Notes: generated by a model not told the origin, from the sequence alone. A DNA stretch of 64,000 bases from Petunia secreta (GCA_029990175.1 JARKIP010000065.1:23476501-23540500); one strand, 5' to 3'; shown: positions 41,136-51,868, numbered from the stretch's first letter. Made by a program: numbers and translations.

Positions 41136-42118
41136 CTCCCTTCATGAGGACTCGGGCACACAAATTCTACCATTTTTGAAGATGTAGCCATCAACCTATT
41201 GGTATTTCTCCACCATCTTCCCACTCACTAGAGCATCATGAATTCTCTTAAGCTTTGGGTCATGTTCATACATTGATTTTATACTTTCAAAACCCATAAG
41301 CCAGAAGCAAGAGTAGTAGCAAGGGCGAACTTCCTAGAAAGCGCATCGGCTAAAACATTGTCCTTACCCTTCTTGTAATGAATTACATAGGGAAAAGACT
41401 CAATGAACTCAACCTATTTTGGCATGCCCTTTGTTCAACTTCCCTTGGCTTCTAAGATGCTTGAGTAACTCATGGTCACTCTTGATCACAAATTCCTTAG
41501 GCTATAGATAGTGTTGTCAATGAGCTAGAACTCTCACAAGGGCATGCAACTCCTTGTCATACGTAGAGTAATTCAAGGTTTCACCCTTCAACTTCTTACT
41601 AAATTAGGCATCGGGCTTCCCTTCTTGTATGAGAACACCCCCAATACCCACCCCCGAGGCATCACATGCAACCTTAAATGCCTTTCCGGAGTCGGGAAAT
41701 TGCAATAAAGGGCGGTACTTAACCTACTTTTCAACTCTTGGAAAGCCTTCTCTTGAGGCTCTCCCCACACAAAGGCCTTGTCTTTCTTCACCAATTCGGT
41801 GAGTGGTGCGGCAATGGTACTAAAGTCCCTCACAAAGCACCTATAGAAACTAGCAAGGTCATGTAAACTCCTAACATGAGAAATGGTAGTAGGAGTTTGC
41901 CAATCTCTAATGGCATCTACTTTGGGCTCATCGACCTACACGCCATTGGCACTAACAATAAAGCCAAGAAAGACAACCTTTTCTACACAAAAGGCACACT
42001 TTTTGAAATTTGCATAGAGCATTTCGTCTCTTAGCACTTCAAGAACTTGAATCAAGTGGCCCACATGGTCATCTATTGATTTACTATATATCAAGATATC
42101 ATAAACATAGACGACCAC
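41136..42118 (-). pseudogene. RT thumb and RNase H of the 39.3-60.9 kb element
   Basis: 42118-41936 holds VYVYDILIYSKSIDDH (catalytic box altered: YFDD reads YVYD) and NFKKCAFCVEKVVFLGFIVS. 41833-41588 holds the connection and the first RNase H strand, frameshifted. Remaining RNase H and the tether (41587-41136) are in several frames. Badly decayed. Confidence 0.75.
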
Positions 42119-42198
42119 AAACTTGTTGATAAACGGTTATAAGATATGGTTCATTAACGCCGTGCAAGTCCTAGGTGCATTGGAGAGGCCAAAACGCA

Positions 42199-42804
42199 TC
42201 ACCAACCATTCATAAACACCAAACTTGGTCTTGAATGCGGTTTCCACTCATCACCCGGTTTCATCCGGATTTGGTGGTAGCCGGGCCTAAGATCTATCTT
42301 GGTAAAGACACTTGAACCACTCAATTCATCAAGCATGTCATCAAGTCTAGGAATGGGATGATGATACTTTACCGTTATCTTGTTGACCGCACGACAATCA
42401 ACACACATCCTCCATGTCCCGTCCTTCTTTGGCACAAGAATGACCGGTACGGCACACAGACTCAAGCTTTCATGAACTAAGCCTTTGTTGAGCAACTCAT
42501 CCACTTGCTTTTGCAACTCCTTTGTATCCTCGAGATTGCTCCTATAGGCCGGCTTGTTTGGGATTTGGGACCCCGGGGCAAAATCAATTTGGTGTTCTAT
42601 CCCACTCAAAGGAGGAAGTCCACTTGGCATCTCTTCCGGGAACATGTCCTCAAACACCTTCAAGACATTCTCAATAGCACTAGGCAAAGGGTTAAGATTA
42701 GAAAAATAATCACAATCGGAATTTAAAACCATAACGTTGTGCACTAGGCAAATGAGCATTTTGGTGCCATCATTACCTCTCAAGTACTCCCCCGTTTTCA
42801 TCAT
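42199..42804 (-). pseudogene. RT fingers/palm of the 39.3-60.9 kb element
   Basis: EDMFPEEMPSGLPPLSGIEHQIDFAPGSQIPN, VPVILVPKKDGTWRMCVDCRAVNKI, IPRLDDMLDELSGSSVFTKIDLRPGYHQIRM. All RT blocks up to the first catalytic aspartate are legible in one frame of 201 codons. The start of this frame (GEYLRGNDGTKM) is a protease-RT linker that directly follows a gag fragment, marking a deletion near 42805-42830. Confidence 0.8.
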
Positions 42805-43417
42805 GGCACAAGTTCTACAGGAGATAGATGATGAAGTGGTAGGGCCCTATAGCGAGGAGCTTTCTCTTCATTGAGCAACTTTTCGGCTTCAACCGCGGCA
42901 TCACAAACATCTTGAAGAGAATGAAAGATGTGTAGCCTCAATTGAGAAGCAATCTCCCAGCTCAAACCATTCTTGAATCCGATGATAGCTTGCTCTTCAT
43001 CTTCGATTTCCATGTCAAGGGCCATTCGGTTTTTCTCAAACTCGTTGAAGTACTCATCAACCAACTTGTAGCCTTGTTTCAACTCATATAGACTCTTGAT
43101 TGTTCTTGCCTATGCTTGGGTGTCATATATTTGGTACTCATTACCTCTTTCAATTCCTCCCAAGTAATGTTCATTCGAATCCCAACTCTTCTCGGCCTCT
43201 TGACGGATTCCGACCATGTGGAAGCATATGACTCAAATGAAGCAATGGCATAAGTGGCTTTCTTCTCTTCGGACATGTCATTTGTATCAAATACCGCTCC
43301 TATTGGACCTTCCACTCTAAGAACTTTTCTGGATCACTAGTCCCTTTGAAAGGTGGGATAGTGATCTTCACACTATTTAGGTTATTGTCACGAACTCCAC
43401 GGTTTGGCTCCGGTTGG
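42805..43417 (-). pseudogene. Gag core of the 39.3-60.9 kb element
   Basis: Frames 43315-43079 and 43082-42805 match the Gag core of the neighbouring CRM-like elements (TYAIASFESYASTWSESVKR; YFNEFEKNRMALDMEIEDEEQ; DAAVEAEKLLNEEKAPRYR). A frameshift lies at ~43080. After EEKAPRYR the homology stops; no CCHC motif. Confidence 0.75.
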
Positions 43418-44075
43418 TGATGCAAGCGGAATTAGCAAGATAAAGAATCAATGAAAAGACAAGAAAGAAGACTAGGAAGAACAGAAATTAGAAGAAAAGA
43501 ACAGATTAAACTTACTAATGAAAGATTAATCCACGGAAGATGAGAGACTTGAACCATATGTTGGAATACATTCTAGTGATGATTCCACAAGTGTCAAGGT
43601 TAAGAGATAAAAGAAGCTATAGAGCTTCTACAAAGCTAACACTTGTTTTTCTGTTTTCTATCAAATCTAAACTAATGAAATAAGACTAAGTGTTAGGTTT
43701 TTATAGTGAAGCCTTACACGCCTAAATTGTAAAGAAACAGCCACCAATTAGGCTACATATCAATTTCCGCGCAGGGCTAAATACAAACTATGAAAGAGAG
43801 AAGTCTAGCTATGAAAAAAGCATGGGAATGTCATTAAAAATACAACATATTAAGGCCAATAAATGAGCCCACCACGCGGCTGAATTATCTAAGAAATTGT
43901 GTCCGCGTGCCACGCGAGTACCGCGTGCCAACAATCCTTCTAGAACGCCCCATCTCTAATGCTAATCAACGCCTCTCTTGTCTCCTCCAACATGCTGCCC
44001 GCTTCTTCCATTATTGCACTATCATAGCTCTTCTTCACCATCAAGTGAACATCATGAAGCTCCTTAGCTTGATCA
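43418..44075 (-). mobile_element. Solo LTR (658 bp) of another CRM-like family
   Basis: Plus-strand view TGATGCAAGC...GCTTGATCA, flanked by GTTGG (43413-43417) and GCTGG (44076-44080), a 5-bp TSD with one mismatch. Removing it restores continuity of the interrupted gag. Its sense start encodes DQAKELHDVHLMV, matching the LTR-encoded tail of the other elements. TATA (TTTTTATA on plus) at 43698-43705. It also carries a CCGCGTGCCA repeat pair (43903-43912, 43921-43930). Confidence 0.8.
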
Positions 44076-44080
44076 GCTGG

Positions 44081-44603
44081 CCACCATAGTAGTCATCAAC
44101 ATCCTCATATTCTTGTCCCAAGTTCCTTCCCACAAAAGCCTTTGGAGGTCCTCGACCTTGACCACGACCTCCATATATACCCCGGCCTCCATTCATTGCC
44201 CTCCTATTTGGATAGGGAGCATCATAATCATCATAATTTCACCAAGCCCGGGTACCTTCCCTTCTTGAGCTTCATACACTTGCTCAAGGGGTACAACATT
44301 TCTTCGGGGCACAATATTTCTTCGGGGCCGCATGAGTGGAACTTCACCTTGGGGATTGCCAACAATCTTTCTCGAACAAGAGCTTCCTCTTTCAACAGTT
44401 GTCGACGAGCTAGCTCCGCAAATTGATCCGGTCTCACAGTAGAGCCATCACTTGTGCCTTCTCCGGTATCTTTGTGGACACTTGGGGTCCTGTATCTTTC
44501 AAGAACCTCCATTTAGAGGTTTAGAGCCTTCACCTCGGCCAATAGACTAGCCAAGACGTCGGTTGGAACCTCAATGGTATCCTTTACCTTCTCTTCCGCC
44601 ATG
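44081..44603 (-). pseudogene. Gag N-terminal part of the 39.3-60.9 kb element
   Basis: ATG at 44603, four bases after a TGTAG/GTAC acceptor-like site. MAEEKVKDTIEVPTDVLAS, one TAG near 44515, then the frame to 44231 and, after stops, a Gly/Arg-rich GGRGIYGGRGQGRGPP stretch (44190-44130), as in the neighbours' Gag (RGRGRGRGPPMG). It continues across the solo LTR at 43417. Confidence 0.7.
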
Positions 44604-45064
44604 TACCTACAAACAATCAAAAACAAGAAAAGAGATTACAGTAAAAGTCCTCATGCACTTGCTCACTTTAGATTCTCGCTCGGGTTCACTCTAGTTGGGG
44701 TAGGTTCACACAAGCTTGATGGGACTCTATGAACGTTAGGCTATTTAGTGCGCACTTGAAGAAAAAAATTAAACTACGAGTCTTCTTTGAGGTCTACTCT
44801 CCCCTAGCCACGAGTAACCTAATTTCTCAATGAATTAGTATTAATTGAGTAGGACTGTTACTCTCAAAGTACTAGCCGGAAGCAATGGAAAAAAAACAAA
44901 CACGAAAACCTAAGAAAAACAACTACCCAAACCGCTTTAGGATCTGGGCGGTCTACCTAGAGGGTGGGCGGTCCGCCTGGATTTCTGTGAAAATTGATCA
45001 GAATGTGAGCTGGGCGGAGCGCCTAGGCTTGGGCGGTCCGCCTGAGCTTGGTTCTTCAACTCGT
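44604..45064 (-). other. Leader (distal part) of the 39.3-60.9 kb element with GGCGGACCGCC motifs
   Basis: Non-coding. Acceptor-like TTGTTTGTAG/GTAC at 44604-44625 (minus). Two exact motifs, GGCGGTCCGCC on plus, at 44967-44977 and 45032-45042, plus variants. Ends with TSD CTCGT (45060-45064). The leader resumes at 59532. Confidence 0.7.
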
Positions 45065-45924
45065 TGATAAGGATCAAACTAAATACGCGGAAGTAAAGAT
45101 AGAGAGCGAGACACAACTCGAACTCCCTACGAAGTAACCCCGGGGAACTTGTCCCGAGATACCCTCGTATCGGTGTCAAGAAGGACCTACACTATGCAAC
45201 CACCCTCGAGTCACACTCGGGACTCGCAAGTAGAATGATCGGGTTTTCGGTTCAAGACTCAACTAGGTCCACTAGTGAATTCAAGCAACCAAGACAAAGG
45301 GTTCTCCAAACAAGAGATAGATTCTTTTCATCATTCATAAAATTCAAGGTAAGCTAAGGTTTGAAGAGTTTGTGAAGTATTTATAGACTTCACTTACATG
45401 TAATGAAAGCTCAAAAATACCCCTAAAGTGGGTTAAAACAATAAAGGTCTCATAGGGCTATAGTTGTCCAAAACTTAGCAAATAAACTAGGAATCCCGCA
45501 ACCCTTCACAAAGTAGGCGCCCAGCCTACTTTAACTAGGCGCCCCGCCTGTTTCTTTGTTTGCTGAAGGAGTAGAACAGGCGCCCCTGCTAGGCGTCCCT
45601 ACTAGGCGGTCCGCCTGGAGCAAATTGGCCTGCAGAGGCGGTCGGTTGCCTGGAGCAAATCCAGAGAGCTGATCAAAACTAGGCGGCCGGCCTAGTTGAG
45701 TAGGCGGTCCGCCCATTCCAGTGGCCTCTTGAGTTGCTTCCAAACGTGCTCCGGATGTCTCTTCAAGTGGTCTAAGTGATCCACCATCCACGGCACTCAA
45801 AAGCATGATCTTCCGGCTACTCTCGGACCCTTCATCCATGTCTCTCCAAATCAAGTAAAGATGGGTGTCTTGGATCAACCTTGCTTGACTCCTAGTGTAC
45901 GGCCTTGAGGTATGCCCCGCATTA
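45065..45924 (-). repeat. Left LTR (860 bp) of the tandem
   Basis: Sense strand TAATGCGGGG...CTTATCA (first G of TG changed to A). TATA 45378-45385 (TATTTATA on plus). Exact GGCGGTCCGCC at 45605-45615 and 45703-45713. Encodes the last ~130 residues of the left polyprotein. Confidence 0.9.
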
Positions 45925-47639
45925 TCCTCCCCGTCTTGGGAAGGTTTCGTCCTCAAAACCATGGCTTCCTCCTCTCCGGCATCACCGTCTCCTACATCAC
46001 AAAGGGTCAAGTCAGTCACATTAAAAGTATTAGACACATTGTACTTACCGGGTAGATCAATCACATAGGCATTGTTGTTGATCTTGGAAAGCACTTGAAA
46101 AGGTCCATCTCCACGGGGTGCCAACTTCCCTTTCCTTAGGTTTGGAAACCTCTCTTTTCGGAAGTGCACCCACACCCAATCTCCCTTTTTGAGCTCAAGC
46201 TTCTTCCTTCCCTTGTTCTTCTTGGAAGCAACCTTGGCATAGGCTTCCTCCAAGTTCTTCTTGGCTTTAGCATGAAGTTCAATCATAGCCTTTGCTCGGC
46301 TTTTCCCTTCAAAATTAGCAACCATTTCCCTTGGCAAAGGGGTTAGATCAAGGGGAATCAAGGGATTAAAACCATACACACATTCAAATGGAGTCATGCC
46401 AATCAAACTATGCAATGTACGATTGTAGGCAAACTCCATGAGAGGAAGTTTATCAACCCACGTCCCGGCCTTACCTCGGGTCATGGCTCTTAGAAGAGCA
46501 CCCAAAGTCCGGTTTACCACCTCGGTTTGCCCATCCGTTTGTGGGTGGTGGGACGTAGAGAACAAGAGCTTGGTGCCAAAGGCACCCCACAAACTTCTCC
46601 AAAAGTGGCTTAGGAACTTGGAGTCCCTATCACTTGCAATGGTTTGAGGCACACCATGCAATTTCAAGACATTGTCAATGAACAAGGAGGCAACATGTTG
46701 TGCATCATCACACTTCTTGCACGGAATGAAGTGCGCCATTTTGGAGAACCTATCCACGACAACATAAATGCTATCATGGCCCCCCCTAGACCGTGGTAAT
46801 CCCATCACAAAATCCATTGATATATCAACCCACGGACTAGTAGGCACGGGGAGAGGAGTATACAAACCATGGGGGTTAGCTTTAGATTTCGCATGCTTGC
46901 ACTCAAGGCAATTTTTGCAAAGCTTTTCAACTTGGACCCCCATCTTTGGCCAATGGAATTGTTCCATGAGAATGGCCAAGGTCTTGTTTCTCCCAAAGTG
47001 TCCCATCAAGCCCCCACAATGAGCTTCACGAATCAACAATTCCCTCCAAGAGGACTCGGGAACACACACTTTACCATTTTTAAAGATATATCCATTATCC
47101 CATTGGTATTTTTCAACCCTTTCCCCCTTTTCAAGAGCTTCATGAATTCTCCTTAGCTTAGGGTCATGAGCATACATCAACTTAATGCTCTCAAAACCCA
47201 TGAGCTTGGAGGCTAAGGTGGTGGCTAGAGCGAACTTTCTCGAAAGCGCATCCGCCACAACATTGTCTTTCCCTTTCTTGTATTGAATCACATAGGGAAA
47301 AGACTCAATGAATTCAACCCACTTGGCATGTCTCTTATTGAGCTTCTCTTGGCCTCTTAGATGCTTGAGTGACTCATGATCACTCTTGATTACAAATTCT
47401 CGAGGCCAAAGATAGTGTTGCCAATGGGCAAGGGCTCTCACAAGGGCATACAACTCCTTGTCATATGTGGAATAGTTCAAGGATGCCCCTTTCAATTTCT
47501 CACTAAAGTAGGCGATGGGTTTACTATCTTGCATTAAAACACCACCAATTCCCACCCCCGAGGCATCACATTCAACCCCAAATGCCTTTCCGAAGTCGGG
47601 CAATTGCAATAGAGGGGCGGTACTCAACCTACTTTTCAT
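45531..47639 (-). CDS. RNase H-integrase frame of left tandem copy, C-terminus in LTR
   Basis: 702 open codons (fragment of a polyprotein; upstream continuity lost at a TGA near 47669). Residues 1-105 RNase H (VECDASGVGIGGVL, YDKELYALVRALAHWQHYLW, SDHESLKHLRGQ); about 205-255 zinc HHCC (GGLMGHFGRNKTLA...CLECKHAKS); core WVDISMDFVMGLPRSRGGHDSI, IASDRDSKFLSHF, HPQTDGQTEVVNRTL (D, D, E present); C-terminal GDWVWVHFRKERFPNLRKGKLAPRGDGPF. From about residue 572 it is LTR sequence, with YTRSQARLIQDTHLYL and GGPP repeats made by the GGCGGACCGCC motif. The domain looks complete; the polyprotein as a whole is not. Confidence 0.85.
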   Translation of the reverse strand: MKSRLSTAPLLQLPDFGKAFGVECDASGVGIGGVLMQDSKPIAYFSEKLKGASLNYSTYDKELYALVRALAHWQHYLWPREFVIKSDHESLKHLRGQEKLNKRHAKWVEFIESFPYVIQYKKGKDNVVADALSRKFALATTLASKLMGFESIKLMYAHDPKLRRIHEALEKGERVEKYQWDNGYIFKNGKVCVPESSWRELLIREAHCGGLMGHFGRNKTLAILMEQFHWPKMGVQVEKLCKNCLECKHAKSKANPHGLYTPLPVPTSPWVDISMDFVMGLPRSRGGHDSIYVVVDRFSKMAHFIPCKKCDDAQHVASLFIDNVLKLHGVPQTIASDRDSKFLSHFWRSLWGAFGTKLLFSTSHHPQTDGQTEVVNRTLGALLRAMTRGKAGTWVDKLPLMEFAYNRTLHSLIGMTPFECVYGFNPLIPLDLTPLPREMVANFEGKSRAKAMIELHAKAKKNLEEAYAKVASKKNKGRKKLELKKGDWVWVHFRKERFPNLRKGKLAPRGDGPFQVLSKINNNAYVIDLPGKYNVSNTFNVTDLTLCDVGDGDAGEEEAMVLRTKPSQDGEDNAGHTSRPYTRSQARLIQDTHLYLIWRDMDEGSESSRKIMLLSAVDGGSLRPLEETSGARLEATQEATGMGGPPTQLGRPPSFDQLSGFAPGNRPPLQANLLQADRLVGTPSRGACSTPSANKETGGAPS

Positions 47640-48343
47640 TCATGGAAGGCCTTCTCTTGAGGCTCTCCTCAAACAAAAGGTTGGTCTTTCTTCACCAATT
47701 CGGTGAGTGGAGCGGCAATGGAGCTAAAGTCCTTCACAAATCGCCTATAAAAGCTTGCGAGACAATGAAAGCTCCTCACTTGAGTCACGGTAGTAGGAGT
47801 AGGCCAATCACGTATGGCCTTTACCTTAGACTCATCCACCTCCACTCCTTGGGCACTCACAACAAACCCAAGGAAGACTACCTTCTCAACACCAAAGGCA
47901 CACTTTTTAAAATTAGCGTAGAGCTTTTCGGCTCTCAACTTTTCAAGCACTAGCCTAAGGTGATCAACATGGTCGTCTATTGATTTGCTATAGATCAATA
48001 TATCGTCAAAATAGACGACCACAAACTTGTTGATGAATGGCTTTAGAACATGGTTCATTAGCCTCATGAAAGTGCTAGGTGCATTGGAGAGCCCAAAGGG
48101 CATCACCAACCATTCATAGAGACCAAACTTGGTCTTGAATGCGGTCTTCCATTCATCACCGGATTTCATCCGGATTTGATGGTAGCCGGACCTAAGGTCA
48201 ATCTTGCTAAACACACATGAACCACTCAATTCATCTAACATATCATCAAGTCGGGGAATAGGATGACGGTACTTTACTGTTATTTTGTTCACGGCCCGAC
48301 AATCGACGCACATCCTCCAAGTTCCATCACGGGTACGGCACAA
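47640..48343 (-). pseudogene. Left copy RT
   Basis: 48343-47669: MCVDCRAVNKITVKYRHPIPRLDDMLDELSG, FSKIDLRSGYHQIRM, MPFGLSNAPSTFMRLM, VVYFDDILIYSKSIDDH (catalytic FDD, about 48010), and the thumb to KKDQPFV, where a TGA sits in a position that reads tryptophan in related Pol proteins. Upstream, relative to the right copy, a ~23-base deletion at 48330 removes part of the VPKKDG block and shifts the frame. Confidence 0.85.
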
Positions 48344-48782
48344 GGACTCAAGCTCTCCCTCACCAAGCCTTTAGTGAGCAATTCATCAACTTGCTTTTGC
48401 AATTCTCTTGTATCCTCCGGATTGCTCCTATAAGCCGGCTTGTTTGGGATTTGGGATCCCGGGACAAAGTCTATTTGATATTCAATGCCCCTGAAAGGAG
48501 GCAATCCATCCGGCATTTCATCCGGGAACATGTCCCCAAAATCCTTCAAGACATTCTCAAACACACAAGGCAAAGGGTTAGAAGAAAAATCACAATTAGT
48601 GTTTAGGATCATACCTTTGTGCACAAGGCATAGGAGAAATTTGGTGCCATCATTTCATTTTAAGATCTCGCCGGGTTGCATCATGGCACAAATGCCACCG
48701 GTAGAAGAAGAAGGTGGGATTGCCACCATGCTTTTGGACAAAGGGCTAGTCGCAATGATTGACTTGGCCTTTGCCACCTCCC
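48289..48782 (-). pseudogene. Left copy protease-RT linker and RT N-terminus
   Basis: 48624-48289: DMFPDEMPDGLPPFRGIEYQIDFVPGSQIPNKPAYRSN. The preceding linker (ATSPLSKSMVAIPPSSSTGGICAMMQ) lies in the same or an adjacent frame, with a stop around 48660. It follows the stop that ends the Gag-protease frame at 48783. Confidence 0.75.
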
Positions 48783-50807
48783 TCAACTCCCCATCCTATT
48801 GTAGTCATCACTCACTTGTTTGGGAGTTAGGGGCTTCAACACAAATTTCCTTCCTTCATGTTGGAGCGTGTAAGTGTTGACACGCCCGTCATGAACCGCT
48901 TGTCGATCAAATTGGCAAGGACTTCCAAAGAGAAGGTGGCAAGCTTGCATGGGCACAACGTCGAACAAGTGTTCATCAACATAACTACCCATTTTGAACT
49001 TGATCATTGCTTGCTTCACTACCTTCAACTCCCCACATTCACTTAGCCATTGCAATCGATATGGCTTGGGATGTTTCACGGTAGGCAATTTCAATTGGGT
49101 TATAAGAGATTGACTCACAGCATTAGTACAACTCTCGGAGTCAATGATCATAGAGCACACAACACCCTTAACTCGACACCTAGCATGGAATAGATTTTCT
49201 CTTTGCAAGGCTTCACCATCCTCCACAATCATAGCTCCTAAGCTCCTCCTCACAACTAGAAAAGTATGAGGTTCCTCATCCTCCACCGTATCATCTCTAT
49301 CATCCTCCTCTACTCCCTCATCTCCCTCTACTCCATCATCTCCCTCCGGCTCACTCTCTTGCTCATAAACACTTTCACCAACAACAACCATGGTCCTCTT
49401 TGTCGGACATTCCTTAGCAAAGTGTCCATACCCCTTGCATTTGTGACATTGAATGGAAGAAGAAGTATGAGTATTCAATTGGGTTTTAGAGTTACCTCCC
49501 ACATTGGGTGTGTACTTCTCAAACGGCTTCTTCACATCTTTGCAAGCACTTGCTCCACTAGGGCCACTCGCACTTGTGAATCTTGCATTGGGAGTAGGAT
49601 TTTTCCAATCCTTTTGCTTGGTCATCGAAGTAGAAGTGTTACTCTTGTAACGGTTGGATTTCTCTTTGTCAAGCCATTGCTCGGCTTGAATAGCGGCATC
49701 AAGGACTTCTTGAAGTGAAAGATAAGCAAGCAATCTCAATTGTGAAGCTATGCCATAGCTCAAACCATTCATGAAACGGATCACGGCTTGCTCCTCATCT
49801 TCGGTGTCCATATCCAAGGCCATTCGAGTTCTTTCAAACTCATCATAGTATTCATGCACCGTCTTGACACCTTGCTTCAACTCAGAAAGTTTCTTGAGTT
49901 GTTCTTGACGATATCTAGGAGTGATGTACTTGATACTCATGATACCCTTCAAGTCATTCCAACCCACATTCACGGGGATTCCCGCTCTTCTCCTTGATCT
50001 CTTGACGGATTCCCACCAAGTAGATGCATAGGACTCAAAGGATGATATAGCATAAGTACCCTTCTTATCATCGGTCATGTCATTGGTGTCAAACAACCTT
50101 TCCATTTGTAGCACCCATTCAATATAAGCACTCGGATCACAATTCCCCTTAAAGATTGGGAGATTAAGCTTCACACTATTGAGGTTGGTGTTGTCACGAC
50201 CCCCACGGACTGGCTCCGGTTGGCCCCCATAGTGATCTTCATTCACACCATACTCCCTCCTCACATTCCCTCTAACATATCCCATAGGTGGCCCTCGACC
50301 TCGGCCCCTACCACGATCCACATTTCGACCCCAATTCATAGCTCGCCTTGGTTGAAAGTGATCATCAAACCCATACATATCATCACCATAGTCGGCTTCC
50401 TCCTCTTCTTGAGCTTCATCGACTTGCTCAAGAGGTTGCACGTTTCGGATGGGTCTTGGTAATGGGATGTTTCTTGGGGGATTATCCAAGATACGGGGAA
50501 TGCCCGTTCGTTCAATTCTCTCTCGGTCCTCCTTTACCCGTTGTTGATTGAGCAATTCAATGACGTGGCTTACTTGTTCCGGGGTAAAGTTAGGAGTACT
50601 TGAGACTTCCACTTGGGCACTCGGGGCCCCTTTTTCGATTTGGACACTCGGGGTCCCTTTCTCCGAGGGGACATTAGAAGTCCCTTGCTCAACTAGAGCA
50701 CTAGAGTTCACCCGCTCGAGGCTTTCAATCCTCAAGTGCATACTATCCAATTTGGCGAGGATAGTAGCAAGGGCACTCTTAGCAAAGTCTTCGCCTTCGG
50801 TAGACAT
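48783..50807 (-). CDS. Gag-protease frame of left tandem copy
   Basis: ATG 50807 (MSTEGEDFAKSALATILAKL), chosen because it follows the TGTGTAG/GTACA acceptor-like context shared by all leaders; 674 codons. Coiled N-terminus; Arg/Gly-rich RGRGRGRGPPMG; capsid core (AYIEWVLQMERLFDTNDM...YYDEFERTRMALDMDTEDEEQ); zinc knuckle CHKCKGYGHFAKEC at about residue 470; acidic linker; protease with IIDSESCTNAVSQSL, where the active-site D-S-G reads D-S-E, so the protease is predicted inactive; HLLFGSPCQFDRQAVHDGR (GRPW changed to GSPC). Stop at 48783 is shared with the right copy. Confidence 0.85.
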   Translation of the reverse strand: MSTEGEDFAKSALATILAKLDSMHLRIESLERVNSSALVEQGTSNVPSEKGTPSVQIEKGAPSAQVEVSSTPNFTPEQVSHVIELLNQQRVKEDRERIERTGIPRILDNPPRNIPLPRPIRNVQPLEQVDEAQEEEEADYGDDMYGFDDHFQPRRAMNWGRNVDRGRGRGRGPPMGYVRGNVRREYGVNEDHYGGQPEPVRGGRDNTNLNSVKLNLPIFKGNCDPSAYIEWVLQMERLFDTNDMTDDKKGTYAISSFESYASTWWESVKRSRRRAGIPVNVGWNDLKGIMSIKYITPRYRQEQLKKLSELKQGVKTVHEYYDEFERTRMALDMDTEDEEQAVIRFMNGLSYGIASQLRLLAYLSLQEVLDAAIQAEQWLDKEKSNRYKSNTSTSMTKQKDWKNPTPNARFTSASGPSGASACKDVKKPFEKYTPNVGGNSKTQLNTHTSSSIQCHKCKGYGHFAKECPTKRTMVVVGESVYEQESEPEGDDGVEGDEGVEEDDRDDTVEDEEPHTFLVVRRSLGAMIVEDGEALQRENLFHARCRVKGVVCSMIIDSESCTNAVSQSLITQLKLPTVKHPKPYRLQWLSECGELKVVKQAMIKFKMGSYVDEHLFDVVPMQACHLLFGSPCQFDRQAVHDGRVNTYTLQHEGRKFVLKPLTPKQVSDDYNRMGS

Positions 50808-51853
50808 TGTACCTACACAAGAAACAAACGTTAGCAAACAACCTCACACACTCCCTCACAAGTTTTCACTCAGATCCCTCGTTTAGTGGTGATGGCTATT
50901 TCACTCTTGCTTGAACTCAAAGCTTCACGAAGTTGAATAGTAAACCTAAACTTAATCACTCGACTCAAAAGCCAAATGCACTCCGGGGTGAGTGGAGTTG
51001 ATATGACTCTATCGGAACGTTAAGCTTTTTAAGTGCGGACTTGAGTCAAAAGAGACTACGAGTCTTCTTTGAATTATAGTCTCCGGTCTAGGCTTGAGTA
51101 TTCCTATTAGCTTAAAAGGACTAGCACAACTAAAGTAGGTACGATTACTCGAGGAAGTGCTAGTTAGAAGTAATGCGATCAAGGAAACGAGAAATCCTAC
51201 GAAAAACTACCCGAAACCACGCCCAACAGAAGTAGGCGCCCCACCTGTTTGGACTAGGTGGTCCGCCTGGTTCCCCTGCAGTTGAGAGTAGGCGGTCAGC
51301 CTACTCTAGTAGGCGCCCCGCCTCTGTAAAGTCCAGAGAGCACACAAAAAACAGGCGGTCCGCCCGTTTCACTAGGCGCCCCGCCTACTGCAGGTTTCAG
51401 CACAGTTTCAAACACGATTTTCTTGGTTTTGCACCCAAAAATTCATCAATCCACACGTTGTTTTAGCAATTCAAAGGTACCCCAATGTTGTTTCAATCAC
51501 AAAGAACCAACCCCAACAACTTTAATCAAACCCCAATAAAAAACAAGCAATTTACCATGTTCATCAACTTCAAGCTTAGGGTTTCAAATTTTCAAATTTT
51601 CAAGGGGTTTCAAATTTTCAATTCTTGTGTTTCTACTCCAAATTTGATGCTTAGGGTACCAAAAGAACGGGTTTACAATAAGGAACAAACCCCAATATCA
51701 ACCACTCAATGGGTCCATCAAACCAAGAATCCATGATCATATTTTTTTGTGTTTTCTTCTTTTCTTCAATAACAAACAAGAACCTAATATCGAAACCAAC
51801 CTAGGCACGAAGAACCAAGGGTCGGGGGTTTGTAGAAACAAAACCCGAGACTT
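50808..51853 (-). other. Leader of left tandem copy
   Basis: Between PBS and gag. No frame. Acceptor-like TTTCTTGTGTAG/GTACA right before the ATG (50808-50825). GC-motif cluster at 51230-51400, with exact GGCGGTCCGCC (plus) at 51354-51364 and AGGCGCCCCGCCT variants. A direct CAAATTTT repeat at 51583-51620 is longer here than in the right copy. Confidence 0.75.
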
Positions 51854-51865
51854 GCTCTGATACCA
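51854..51865 (-). other. Primer-binding site of left tandem copy
   Basis: TGGTATCAGAGC on the minus strand, three bases after the shared middle LTR. The right-copy equivalent is 58652-58663. Confidence 0.85.
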
Positions 51866-51868
51866 AGA

